From contig BLXT01005502.1 of NCBI GenBank assembly GCA_019648995.1, positions 2,142,748 through 2,186,816 of the forward strand: 44,069 bases of DNA, read 5' to 3'. The stretch is from Plakobranchus ocellatus (Eukaryota; Mollusca; Gastropoda; Plakobranchidae). Under the pieces are notes generated by a model that worked only from the letters and a program-made list of their open reading frames with translations, had not been told where the DNA came from and searched no databases. The first letter of the stretch is position 1, and each line of letters opens with the position of its first letter. This document shows, in pieces, positions 10,501 to 24,500 of this stretch. The position numbers were made by a program, and so were the translations under genes.

Positions 10501-13500
10501 ATAAAATTTCTGTGACTCAAACGCACTGTTTGTTCATTTATGTATGTATGCCTTAAAATCACTCCTCGTGAGTCAAGTGTTTCATGTGATATTTTGGGAA
10601 AAAAAATTATAAGTTTATTATTTTCTTTTTTTTTTTTTCACTTTTTTTTTTTTAAGTTTAAACCTCAAAATCTTGGCACATAGTTACAATTTCTCTAACC
10701 ACTTTTTTCCCCACAATTGCAAGGATTATAACATTCAGTTTCGGATTCTATCAGTGGCTTCAAATGCAGTAACCAACTCTTTTTTAGGACTAATCTCAAG
10801 ACATAGCTCATCATCATTAAATTTATTGGATTTGATTAGTTGCTGTCAGTTTTGGTTTTTTTTTGTTAATAAATATGAATATGTAAATATTCTCATTGTA
10901 TTTTTGTTTTTCTCCTTTTCTAGACCTGGACCAAAGATGATTGATGTCAATGATGTGCACTTTCAGGTACATGTGAAGTGTCATGTTCCTTATCAAAGAT
11001 GTTCAAAAACTATATCTAATTATTTCTCAATGAGTCTTGAACACAGTATAACCAAACCAATATGGATTGAAATTGTCCAATAACTTTTACCATAGATTGT
11101 GATACATTAAATTTTCACCTTTGGATCTATCAGGAATAGCATGTTCTGACTCCATTCAATAGACATTGCCTAAGATTGATCTATCAGGAATAGCATGTTC
11201 TGACTCCATTCAATAGACATTGCCTAAGATTTCATAAAGTGGTGAATCCCATTTTTCGCAGGTTGTTTTTGAGCATCTGGGTGATCTTCTTGGTGTGCTT
11301 ATCACGTTGGATCACATTGTAGAGCATCACCCAACTCTGAAAGAGCACTGGACTCTCTATAAAAGGTCGCTTTTAATGACTAAATTTTTCTTTTAAAAGG
11401 AGATTTTTTTTCTCTTATTCACTCTAATTAAATCTGCTTTCATTTTAGCTCAAAACCCTATGCTTTATGAAAGTAGTCAGATTTTATTTATATATTCTAG
11501 GATGAAAGGGGAAGCTCTAAGGTTGATTGGAATAAAGACTATGGAAAAGAAAGAAGGTTAAAATTATGATTTCTAACCAAATAAATGACAGGCTGTTGCA
11601 AAAAAAAAGAAGAAAAAAAAGGACCACAGCTAAATAGTTACCTGTCAAGGCAATGATCAGTGAAATGGAAGGGATGTAACTGAAGGCAATATTTATTTGT
11701 TTGTGTCATATAGTCTATTTAATAATGATGCTCTCAGAGACTACAGGTTAAAAACCATAAGAGTAAGTAACCTCAGATGTTATTATGAGCTCCCAATTCA
11801 CTTCCCCACCAACACTCCAACTTTATATGATGAGATTATATACATGCAGTGTATAAATATCAATTAGTTGCAACAAACCAAAATGTTGTTCTATAAATCA
11901 AACTTTCAGAATGGTGAAGTCAGTGCATCATGATCCTGTCAAGTTTGGTGTGCCACAGGATAAAGTCCGACCTTTTGAAAAATTAATGATGGTCCTTGAG
12001 GGCAAACTATTGGATGGCATGATTTTTCAGGTGAGGCAATCAAAGGCTTCTAGTCTTGGCATGGTTTACTACTCACATGTGTCAACAAGTTTTAGATGGT
12101 GAATTTCTTAATTTTTTAGATATATTACACTGTGGATATAAGTTTTTTTATGCATTTATCTGTTTGATTCTTTGGTTATCCTTGCTCATCAAGGTTTCTG
12201 TTACGCTTTTGGCTTTCAGAATTGTGTAGAACAACCTTTTGATGATGACAAGGTCAATGTTTCTAAAAATGGGCCCTTTGCTGAGGAGTTTGCTATCAAC
12301 GTCCGTGACTACATGAATCAGCTGGAAGCCAGAATTGGTAAGAAATTGTCAGTCTTTTCTTCAAGTTCGACACATTCTTTGGTTTTGAATATGTAATTTG
12401 TCTTGCTTTATCATCTCAGATGAAGAGGCTTTGATATGAGGTAACTTTTTCAAATAAATTGGAAAGGAGTTTTGTTTCATCTTTACCAAAACTTAGTCTT
12501 TAAAAGTAAATTTTTCATTGCTCCTCTGTGTCCACCCAGCACTAAATGGGTAGCTAGATCTCTTAAAATCGGGCGAAAGTAAAGGCCTCAAGGAAAGCAA
12601 TGGCAAACTACCTCATAAAGCCATATGCCAAGAATTATCAGGACCCTACTCCTGGTTCCACGATGCATGGGACCAACTTTATTTTACTAGTCTTTAAAAA
12701 AAAAAAAACAGTTATTGAACAAGTATTTAAAGAAGCAGATCTAAAATATGGCTTCATCATCAACGGAGAATATCTAAGAGATCTGAAATTTGCAGATGAT
12801 GTAGCCTATGTACAGAGAAAGAAGAAGAAATGGAGGGACACCTAGAGAGACTAAATAGTGAAAGTAAAAAAGTCGGATTGAAAATTCATAAAGGGAAAAC
12901 AAAATACATGACAAATTAAATAACAGAAAGACCCATAGTAATAGACAACGAGAATATAGAGCTTGTCACAAAATACACATATCTGGGCCACACAACAACA
13001 ATGAAAAACAGAACCAATGAAGGAATAATAACAAGGATAAAAAAGGCATGGTATACATTTGGAAAATATCGGGAAATCCTCCAAGATACAACTTTACCTA
13101 TTACATTAAAAAGAAAAATATATGACCAGTGCATCATTCCAACAATGACATATGGATGTCAAACATGGACACTAAACAAGCAACTGTGACACAAACTACA
13201 AACAGCACAAAGAGCTTTGGAAAGAAAGATGCTAAAGATCAAACTTAAAGATAGAATAGCAACAACAGAGATAAGAAAAAAGACTCAGGTGATCGATGTA
13301 GTCCAATACATTCAAAAACAAAATTGAGGTGGGCAGGACACATTGCTAGAGAAAAAGATAATAGATGGACTAAAAGATGCACAGAATGGCAACCAAGGTC
13401 AGGAAGAAGAGACAGGGGCAGACTAGAAGCAAGATGGATGGATGACATCAGGAAAGCAGCAGGTCCACAATGGCAGAGGAAGGCACAAGATCGGAGGAAA

Positions 13501-15534
13501 TGGATGACATCTGCAGAGGACCACATCCTGCAGTGGATGGACAAAGCCTCCAAGTAAAAAAAATTAGTAGTAAAAATCATAAACTTGTGTCAGTTAAGTG
13601 CTGGAATGTTGTAGACCACAATAAATGCTATTAAGAAGATAATGACAATTACACAGAGTAGAAAAAAAAATTCTATATAATAATAGGAGGTGTTAATTTT
13701 TTAACTCAATCATTTGTGTCACATTTTTAGTTTTAAAAATTTTGTTTCCTGAGACCGCCTTGAGTTTAAGGCCCTTGTTCGTGCACTAAAATTTTTGGCC
13801 AAAAACAGATTTATTCAATTATTTGATAAGACCCGGCTTTGTCCATTCTGATAATCATTGTATTTTGCTTTCTCAGAATGAAAAATTTAAGTGATTGTTT
13901 TGGCCAAATGTGTAGATATAAAAGATTACTGAATGGGCAAGTCGGTATTGTTTGCACAAGTTTTACTAATTGTAGCTCTTGTTTCCTTGGAGGGTGCAAT
14001 AATCACTCCTGTAGTTACTGTTAGAAACATTATCAACCTTTCCAATCTTCTATTAATTTTAAAAATGTCTACAAAATGAGTCAGCAGGTTGTTATGACAT
14101 TGTCAGTGCCCATTTTATTAACTCTCTGATCTCCTGCACCCAAACTGCATCCTTCATTTCGCCTCCTGAGGCTGAGGCTAGATTATGATATATGGCATAT
14201 GTAACTATCCTTCATTAAAATAACCCTGTTTGCTTTTTATAAGTGATTCAAGGCAGATTGCACTTCCTTTTTTTTTTTTTCTGAATGGACCTTAAGAGAG
14301 TAGAGGAGGTGGGTTAGCCCAGTGTAGTATGTATAAGGTGATAGCTCCACTACCCAATGTGTAAGGTGCATGGGCCTGTGGGATTTGATTAAGGGCAAAG
14401 AGGGTGATTTATTGCTTTGCATGTTTTTTTTTTTTTTGTTTTTGTTTTCTTCTCATTTTAAATGTGACAGTTATATGGGAAAGAAAATTGAGGTGTTGCT
14501 CCCATGAGGTGTCATTTGGCTCAAGTTTTAGACTGTTGAGCATTTGTCACATCATTTTTTTCAGAAGTCAATCAAAAAAATTAGCTTTGCTGCTCACTAA
14601 TTGTGCTTTGTGATGTAACAACTGGTAGGACTCGATGTTTTACAAGATTTCCCATTAATCTAGAATTACGGTACAGGCTTCAAATGTCATTGACACAAAG
14701 GGATGTTGTGGTTGGGCTACAGGGATATGCATTTCCACTCACTCTTGCCCCCTTCAGCTTATTTTGGTTAATTGTTTTCAATGTTCGAGAGCTTGGGATC
14801 CTCTGGTATGTTCAGATGGTTAAGGACAGTGCGTAACAAAGGGTTGCCCTGTCACACATTTGTGTGCTTTGACCATTCATCATACTTCTGAACCAGAAGG
14901 ATCAAACTTACTCTGGAAAAGTTGCAATTTGAATACGTTTGATTATCGTCACATCGTAGGTAGATTAAATATTTGTTTGTAAAGTACTGAATCCCATTAC
15001 ACTAATTTGATATTTGAAAGACTATGCCAATTTAGCTAATTACAAACTTATCTGTTATGAATTGAAATTTTTTTGTTGTTTTAATGTAATTTTGTGCTCC
15101 AAATAAAGTAGAATCTAATGTTGAGGAAATTGAAAAAAAGTATTGCAGTTATCTCCCTTAAATTATTTTGTTTAAAAGGCTGACTTCCCTTTTGTATTTT
15201 CATTTCTTCTTTCATAATATTAAGTGCTCTTATTTACATTTTTCATCTAGTTGTATTTATTTATCAATTTTCATTTTTTTGTTTGTTTGTTTGTTTGTTT
15301 GTTTGTTTGCTTGTTATTGCATTGATAATTTTTATTATTGTATGTACAATTAGTTTTATTGGCCTAATTGATTTTAAGTATTTGTCGCTTATGCATATTT
15401 GAACAGGTGAAAGCATAGAGACAGACCACCGCTATAAATATGTGGGCGTGATTGGTCTCTTCATTCTACACTTCCAGATATTCAGAATGCTTGACAGAAA
15501 AATATTCAAAACCATTTGGGACATCTATAAAAAA
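7596..15534 (+). CDS. WASHC4: WASHC4 exons 1-10 (residues 1-355)
   Basis: Exons: 7596-7692, 8623-8762, 9156-9321, 9852-9919, 10207-10286, 10924-10966, 11262-11365, 11910-12030, 12220-12337 and 15407-15534. This is the N-terminal half of the WASH-7 N region. Diagnostic pieces are [55 protein letters not shown] and [19 protein letters not shown]. Exon 6 is only 43 bp. Each splice phase matches its neighbour. Confidence 0.95.
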
Positions 15535-18500
15535 GTATGTACCTGATACTGTGTTCTGGTCAGTGCATTCCTCAAAATTATATGCATAGAGCCCACTTAA
15601 TCCTCATCCAGTGAGCAGAATTTTCTGTTGGTTTGAATTCTTTGCAGTCTAGCTCTTAAATTACGTATTTGTTCAAAGGATTCCAATTTGCTGACAACTG
15701 GAACATGTCTTATAATTACCAATATCAATTTTTTTTTTTCTCTTCAGCAGAATTCACAAACTTTTCAACTACATTTTCTTTCAAAATCCCCTACAATTGT
15801 CCAATAAAGGCTTTGTTTGTCAGTTGTGTGTTTTTTTTTTTGTTTTTTTTTTTTAATCAAGAAACACCCATAATTCTCAAGCAGCTAAAATTATGTGACC
15901 TAAATTTTTTTTTAATTCTGTTTTTTTCTTGTCATTTTTCTGTATTTATTATCACTGGCAGAGTAGATAGCAAACTGCCATTAGATCTTCTCCTTTGCTG
16001 ATTCAAGTCCTCCCGCCAGCACCCTGGCCTGAAAGAGGGACCAGAGAGCCTAAGATCATTGTATTGAGGATAGGCTATATGCACAAGAGACAGGGAATAA
16101 GAAAATTCTTTTCATCACAATGGAATATATCCATCGCTCTTTTGCTATCCTCAACAACTTCTCCTCTGCGAAATATCGGAGGAAAAAGAGTTTATGAATT
16201 TCGAAAATGCCTTGCATTTTTATTCTTTCATTGCAGATTCCCTGTGTGCACCTGGTGGGCAACGTAGTATTTTTCCCTAATGAGTTCTTACTGGTTCGAC
16301 TGCCCAATGCCCAGCAGCTGCTTGACCGTAAGACTCAACTGGCTGTGCAGCAGGCTGGTCAGACTTGGTTGTCCACTCGGAATCAAATGTTGACCAGGTC
16401 AGTGAGGGTTAGTTTATGGATAACATTAATAATTACAAAAGATTCTAATATTTTGTTTTTAAAGATTTGAAATTTAAAAGAAAAATGAGAACAAAAACAG
16501 TTCCATGGATCATATGACTTTTAGATGCATGCAAGAAAAAATGAAAATCATAGGATTCATCCTTTAAAAAAATATCTTAACTTGATATTAAGGATTTGTT
16601 TAGGTGATTTAAAAAAAAAGAAAGGGGGGGAACACAGAAAGTCTTGGATTTTGTCTTGTTTTAATTGCTGCAGGATATAAAGAAGACAGTAAAAGGAAAA
16701 CAAATTTAACAAATCATGAAATATTAATATAATATCAGTAAAACCTCCGCTTGTGACAAGATGCATTTTGAAGGCAAAGTCATTGGAGTTCTGAGTTACA
16801 GTAAACAGAATGTGTCTATAACTCTTGAATTGGTAAAAGATAAAATCATTATGAATGGAAAAGTTTGATAAGATTCTCCCTCTGGGGTTTGCTGATGGGA
16901 GTCATAGTTGCAAGTCATAGTTTAATCATTTTCCTCCCTAACATAATATTACTCTAAGCTTTTTTATCAGCAGGCTTTTTTATTTCTTTTAAAAGCATTG
17001 AAAAGGAGAAATTAACTTTCTTTCTGGAAGCTGTAACATTCTACTTAATAGGTATGGTCGCATACCTTAAATATGTCTGCATGTTCCTAAAATTTTTAGT
17101 TCTTTTAGTAAATTATTTACAGAAGCCCTACAACATGAGTCAATTTGTAGAATTTATTTTCATTGAAAATCTTAAGCCAGAAGCACATAGCTATTTGTCA
17201 TCTCTTCTAGCAATTTAGTGCCACAGAGAGACTGGAGATTTGACAAAGATTGAATAGTTTTTCACAAACCGAGAATAAACTTTAAAGCTTGTAGAGACAT
17301 TAATTTCCTTTTTTTGTGGGGCTCATTAGTTTGGAATGAACTTCTTAAGTCCATCAGGGAAGTTTCACATTTGAAAAGTTTTAAAAATGACAGACTTTCA
17401 TGTTCTATTTCTGCTATCATAAATAGAATAAATAAATCATGAGCCTGATGATAATAGTATTTAAGTTTATTTGTCAATGTGAAATGCATTTAATATTCAT
17501 TTATTTTCAAACGTAAAGTGCACACAGAAAATTCTTGTAGTTGATATGGGCTATATGAGTTTTATTTATTATTCTTACATCCTCAGAGGAGTGAAATTTC
17601 TCTATGTATTTAACTTTTTGATACATACATAAAGGATTTTCCACTGTTTATTTCCTCAGTTTANNNNNNNNNNNNNNNNNNNNNNTGAGCCTGATGATAA
17701 TAGTATTTAAGTTTATTTGTCAATGTGAAATGCATTTAATATTCATTTATTTTCAAACACAAAGTGCACACAGAAAATTCTTGTAGTTGATATGGGCTAT
17801 ATGAGTTTTATGTATTATTCTTACATCCTCAGAGGGGTGAAATTTCTCTATGTATTTAACTTTTTGATACATACATAAAGGATTTTCCACTGTTTATTTC
17901 CTCAGTTTAGGATTTTGATTTAAATTGATTCATGTAAATCTGCAACTCTACTCATTTTGTGGAACTGCTACACATGATAGATATTTTTATATTTTCTCAT
18001 GCTTATTCAAAGATGTTAGCCAATGAGCTTTTTAGGTTATTTTGAAACTTCAGTTAACTTTTACATTTTGTTTGATGATTTTATTTTCACATGCATGGAT
18101 TAAATGCAAATTATTTTTTATTTTGCTTGAACTGCACGATATCAATTTTAAATGGATAGGCAAAGGTAAAGTCGTTGTTGTTTGCTTTGCTGGTATATGT
18201 AAAAAAAAAAAAAAAAAGGAAAATTTTCATAGCAGTTATCCTTATGTATGTTTCTTAGTTGAAGTTCTTTTGGTACAGGCTTTAAAATCAATACAATTGT
18301 GTATGGTTTTTTTCTGTTGTTGTTGTTGTATTAATATGTTGCTTTTTTGTTGGTTTTTTTTTCTAATTTTTTTACTTGCTTATGTCATTTATATTTAGTT
18401 TCAGTATTGCCCACCTTAAAACTTATTTTTCTCCTAATAGTAGTCTTGTTTTCACCGCAATAAATGTAGGTACAGCTATTAAAATATGCTAATTTGAAAA

Positions 18501-21500
18501 CTTTATGAGGTGAATGAACAACTCAATGACTCGGTCAAGAGACTGTTTTTTTTTTTTTTTAGGTAAGGGAACAATCTAATTGCGTTTTTAGGAGGGGCTA
18601 AGAGGGTACAGAAAGAGAAAAATTACTTTTATGTTGAAGCCAATCATGGGTTAGAGTTAGGGCTTTTTGAGACAGGAACAATCACAGGAAAATGAATTTA
18701 ACATATATATATACTAAACACCAGATCTTGTCCACTTCAAATGACATAAAATACTCATGGTGAATAGTTCATACACTGTTCACACGCTCTGTAAGCTTCT
18801 CAGTAATTGAAATGGAACGCAGCTTCTATATGAAATAGGATTTCACAATTTCATTTTTTTTTTTTTTTGTTCACGAAGTTAAGAAAAAATTTTTGTTATT
18901 GTTATTTCTCTTAGTGTCATCCAAATTATTAGCATTTGTCGACTTGAGATATTCATTTCTTATCAAATACTCATTAATATTGAATATTAATTGTCATTTT
19001 GTGATACAGATATTTTAATTCTTGTAATTTTTTTTATGTGTAATTTTAGTGTATATTAACCTCGTTTGTCATCGCAACTTATTATTGTTGTCTTTTAGGT
19101 TAGAAAGGAAACAAAATTTTACACCCACTCACATTTTTGTCAATATTATTTATTTTTTAGCCAAGTATGGTTTTTTCATCAGTTTTAATGGAGATTTCTC
19201 TATCTTTTTGAAAAAGTGGGTTTTTAAATTAAAGCTTTTAAAAAATGTATTTTATCCTTTTTTGTTATTAGGTGCAATATTCAAAAACAGCTAGTCTGAA
19301 ACAGGACGTGCAGTGAGCATGTTCTTATTCTTTTTTTTTTTTAATTGTTGATAATAATGATTCAACATTATTCTAATGAAACAGACAACATCACTCATAA
19401 ATTATGATGAGAATTATGACAAAAGTAATTTGAAAATCTTATGCACTTGAGAAATAGTTTAAAAAAGATTCAACAGATCCTCATATTTAAATCATAAATA
19501 ATACTAAGATTCCGGAAATGACCTCAGGTCAGTTCAATATGTAATCATATGTGAAATTGAATTTTTGAGGAATACTTAAAAGCTGAAAGAAAAATTCCCA
19601 TTTTAAGTATTTTTAAAAAATTAAAAACAAGCCTTGGGGTAACAAAATTACCCCACACATACGGATAGGGTTAAAAAGTTATTTTATAAATAACCTCTGT
19701 TGTGCTAGGTTTTCTTGAAGGTTTTTTGTTTGTTTTGCTTTTGTTTTTGTTTTGTTTTTTTTTTTTTCTTCTGTCATTTAAATTTTGAACAATCATTGTA
19801 AATATTCTTTTGCTTAATATCTCTTCCCCTTTTTTTAAATACCATGTATTAAATGTGTAAGACTTTGTCTTTAGTAGAACTAATGAATGTGTTTTTTGGT
19901 TATGTGAATGAGGTGAACTGCCTTGCGGAGTTTAAAGCACCTAACATTGCTTCATAAGTGTTGAACAGACCATTTTCTTTTTTGCAATACTTCAACCAGG
20001 TACTTAAACTTCATATTAAGAAATTGTTTCAGCACATTACAACTTTATTTCTTTTTAAATAGGTAAATACTGAGAATTAGTGTAGCCAAAATTTTCTATA
20101 AGAATCAAGAGATTTTGTGGTTTGTAGAAGGAAAATTCACAAATCTCAGAATGAGACACTTAAACACAGTTTTAGAAAAATAAATAAATACATTCAGAGT
20201 TCACTGATCATTTGGTTACTAAGCAAAAGGAATCTGGAGACTTGAACGAAACATAGAATTATATTGTGGGATTTTTTGTTTTTTGTATAAATGCAGTAAA
20301 AAATTGTTGATTGTTTCTGTAAATGTTGATGTTAATATGGCATTTACAGAGATCTTCAGACGTACAACTCGAGCATTGCTGCCTGGATGGTTCGCATGGA
20401 GTCCAACACAGAGAAGGGGGAATCACTGATGGAAAATCTTAACTACAGATGTGTTCTTTTCATACAGGTAAATTCTCCATTATATTTTATTCATTGAATT
20501 GCAAAGGAAATTTAGCGCATTTAAATTACTTGAATCAATCAGGGATGGAAGTGTGAGAAGTAAAAAAAAGAAAATTTTTTAGAACGTTGGGATCATTCAG
20601 ACATGTTGGAAAATTCAATTAAACACAACTGTTCACTTAGAAATCATGTATGTGTGTTTCGCCCTGAAGCTTTTTGTTGGGAATCACCCAATAGGCATAT
20701 GAAGCGCAATAACCAAGAGTCGGAAAAGACATTTGAACATTTTTTTAAATTATTGATGCACCCAGAAACTGTTAGAAAAATTTGCAATGATGTAAGATGG
20801 ATAGTGATGTAGTGATTCTGTGCAAAAGATTGGCTATTTGACAAAAAAAAATTTTTTTTTTAAGCGATAAAATTTTAAATAAAAAGAAAATCAAAAGTTT
20901 TACATGCAACACATGATTCATTAGGGCTGATCTCAAGACATATTTTTGAAGTTATGACAAAAAACAAAAAAAAAATTTTTAGGGCAGATTTCAAAAGTCT
21001 CAGCCCAAAATTTACTTTCATAAGTTTGGTAAGTTTGGTAGTTTAAATTACACGTGTACAAACAATCTGTTTTGAAATCAGTGGTTCAGTTCTGTAGTTT
21101 TGATTTCATTTAAAATCTTATTGCCAGGCAAGAAGTAATACTGCAACATTTTCATCCTCAATTTATACAGAACTTGATTTGGGAGGGGCTTGATTTGATA
21201 GATTGATTCATTTGATTCACTAACAATATGCCCAGTCTGCCATGCGTAGATGATTTCAGGATTGGGTACCCCTGAGGAAATATTGCCCATGGTTAAAGAA
21301 ACCTCTTGGAACTATTACTCCAATTTAAACTGGACTGCAAGTTGTAAGTTTAACATTCCCTTATCCTTGGTGTTATTGGTTTTTGAGCTGAATTTGTGGG
21401 CAGGCTGGGCAAAAACTAGCATGGAATTGCTACAATTGTTGAATCAATTTTTTTCTCCTGCAGTCTACACCACTTGTTCAAAAGCTTTTCCATCCCTTAT

Positions 21501-24500
21501 ATTTCTTTTTAAGAACTGCTATGAATAATGTCTTCATTTTATAGTTTAGTAATTGCCGTGCAATTGTCATATTTTATCATGTAACTTTTATCACAAATAA
21601 CGGTATTGGCCTTTTTTTTTTGTTTGTTTCAAAAATACCAAGAATGTCTTGACATTTTTTATGTGCATGTGTTTGTCGCTTTATTTCCAGGGCCTGTTGC
21701 ACGCCCACAACATCAACCACCTGGTGCGGACTGTGATGAACTTACATGTGGCACTCAGCAAGCCAATGACTAAAAGTGCAGTGCTCTCCCTCTGTCGGCT
21801 TATAGAGCTATTGAAGGTGATTTTTTCACAAAGTTTTTTCCTTTCATTTTATGCAATTAATCTTGAAGAATGTACAATCAATGATACTTTAGCATTGTTT
21901 TGCCTATTTCTATATCATGACTAAAATTTCTTCATAGCCTTTTTACATCATATATTGGTATACTGTTGTAAATTTTTTCTTTTTTTTTTTTTCTTCTTTC
22001 TTCTTTCCAAATTTAGCATTATGAAATGCAATGACTTGTTATCAATGCATTTTTATTCCAATGAAATTAGATATATCTTCTTGATTTCTTCACGGGGGAA
22101 GAGGAAAAAAAAAGTGTGTGTGTGTGTGTGAAGGAGGGGGGGGGGGGGGATTGAACTTGAGTTCATATTGCATAGACAGACAATGTTTGTGACAAAATGT
22201 ATCACACCATTTTTTATCTGTTTACAGAAAATGTTTGTGACAAAATGTATCAAAGTATTTTTTATCTGTTTACAGTCATTGAGCACACATTCCACAGACA
22301 GACAATGTTTGTGACAAAATGTATCAAACCATTTTTGATCTGTTCACAGCCCATTGAGCACACATTCCACAGACAGACAATGTTTGTGACAAAATGTATC
22401 AAACCATTTTTGATCTGTTCACAGTCCATTGAGCACACATTCCACAGACAGACAATGTTTGTGACAAAATGTATCAAACCGTTTTTTATCTGTTCACAGT
22501 CCATTGAGCACACATTCCACAGGCAGACAATGTTTGTGACAAAATGAATCGAACCATTTTTTGATCTGTTCACAGTCCATTGAGCACACATTCCATAGGC
22601 AGACCATGTTTGTGACAGAGTCAATCAACCATGTGATCCAGCATTTGAGTGTAAAAGCATTGAACTCAATTGCAGTAGCCAAGGTAATAACTCAGTTATG
22701 GATGTTTCTTTGTCATTAGGATCAAGTAAAGTGAGAAGCCAAAGTGTTTGAGATGTATGAATGCTCAGGCTTTAGTTTCATGAGTACAACAGGTTTATCA
22801 TTCATAATTTGCACTTTGGGTTAAGAAAAAAAGTAAAAAGCTGACAAATGTTAATGCCAAACAATATTTTCTAAGACTCCATAAGTTTAATTAATGCAAA
22901 GTGGTAACTATTTAAAAAGATTTTTTTTGGGGGGTTATGTTAATCATCTAAGTGATATTTTCCTTTATTGTCAGCATTTTACAAAGTCTGCAATTAGTAT
23001 GTCAAAGATCAGTGAACTTTGATTAAATGCTATAACATAAGTTTTTATTTGTCTATAATTTTGTACGTATCGTGTCAAATTGTTGGAGCTACCAATTTAA
23101 TAAAAGCCGTAAATGAGGCAAATTAGGAAAATTGGTTTACTGCATATCTCTGACAATTTTTGTTTTGTTTTGTTTTTTTTTGCAATAAGTTTCTCTCTGT
23201 GTATTTTTTTTTTAATTTAAATATGTAAAGGGGAGAAAAATAGTCTGTAATGTTAGAATTTAGCAAATTATGAAAATAGTACTGTTGTGTATATGGATTA
23301 TGTATGTACAATATGAATGAAATTATTCCAGAAACGTATCATGTCTGATAAACGCTACAGTGAGAGGAGACTGGATGTCTTGTCTGCTCTTGTTTTGGCT
23401 GAATCTGCCCTGAATGGACCAGGTTGGGGGCCTGTAACTTCTATGTTCTTTTTAACTTGTAACTCCTACTTCTTATAATAATTTTTTTTCCTGTGAATTT
23501 GAATGCTTAAATTTTTTTTTAATATCAGCCTTTTGTTTTAGTATGTTTTAATAATTTTTTTTTATTTTGTTTTTTGTTTTTTTGGTTTATTGATTATTTT
23601 ATGTTGTTTGGTATTTTGTGGGGGGCTTGTTGTAGTTTTTTTTTTATTTTGTTTTTTTGTTTTTTTGGTTTATTGATTATTTTATGTTGTTTGGTGTTTT
23701 GTGGGGGGCTTGTTGTAGTTTTTTTTTTATTTTGTTTTTTTTGTTTTTTTGGTTTATTGATTATTTTATGTTGTTTGGTGTTTTGTGGGGAGCTTGTTGT
23801 AGTTTTTTTTTTTTTTTCTCAATAATGCATTCCATATGGATATTAGATGCAGTGTTCATCAGATTCAGGAAGCAAGTCTAAAAATTTTTTCTCTTGTAAT
23901 AAAGCTTATTTTCCCCTCCCAAGTGATTCAAAATTTTCAGATCTATCTTGCAAAGCAACCAATGTCTAGTCACCCATGTTGGTGCAGTCACACACTTTAT
24001 ATACAAGATCCCAAGGTTTGGTTGTGATCTGCAGCTTTGTTCAAAAAAATAAAGTTAATGGAAGTCCTATTTCATGGGAAATAACAGCTGTCTTAAATAC
24101 CTTTTGAGTCCTAACTGGAATATGATAAATGTTTATAGCAGGTTTGTGTTGAATCACCATGAAACCAGACTTTTTGTGGTAGGAGCAATCACAGGAAAAT
24201 GAATTTCACACACCTTGGAGATTCTGTCTTGCATACTTTAATCGATGTAAAATGCTCTTAGACTCTCCCAAACTGTCAGAGAATTTCTGTGTAAAGTGTA
24301 AGGCATTATGACAAATGCACCTATACTCAACACTCTTTATCTTCTTGCACAAAATCTCCTGCTGATGGCACACTATACATTTTTTAACATCTCGGGCTAG
24401 TTTTTGTCTTTAACTAGTTTTCCATTTTTGTCTGATTTGACTAAAAGATCATACATAATTTACCTTCTCAAGAGATAGATTTAAAGGTCTGGCTTTATAA

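Larger units (their letters stand above)
7693..12219 (+). other. WASHC4 introns 1-8
   Basis: Introns are 7693-8622, 8763-9155, 9322-9851, 9920-10206, 10287-10923, 10967-11261, 11366-11909 and 12031-12219. They hold a family-B SINE in intron 1, a copy of a dispersed motif in intron 5 (10785-10805) and a 54-bp tandem duplication in intron 6. The remainder is AT-rich with poly(T) runs at acceptors. Confidence 0.85.
12338..15406 (+). other. WASHC4 intron 9
   Basis: A 3.1-kb intron containing a SINE family-A body (about 12516-12690) and a 5'-truncated LINE (about 12708-13560). The part from 13560 to 15406 is AT-rich, with poly(T) runs near 14268 and 14426 and a (GTTT)n run at about 15281-15310. 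No other feature is recognised. Confidence 0.8.

Noticed and set aside
13245-13580. Minus-strand 111-codon open frame rich in Leu/Ser
   Set aside because: Antisense shadow of the LINE C-terminal coding part.
22175-22620. CRISPR-like array
   Set aside because: The whole unit repeats without unique spacers and derives from an exon junction, in a eukaryotic gene. The same holds for the 62-bp array at 32558-32945.
22197-22624. Open frames of about 116-120 codons on both strands read as repeat proteins
   Set aside because: They are a by-product of the 75-bp unit being a multiple of three. The true exon lies only at the last copy.
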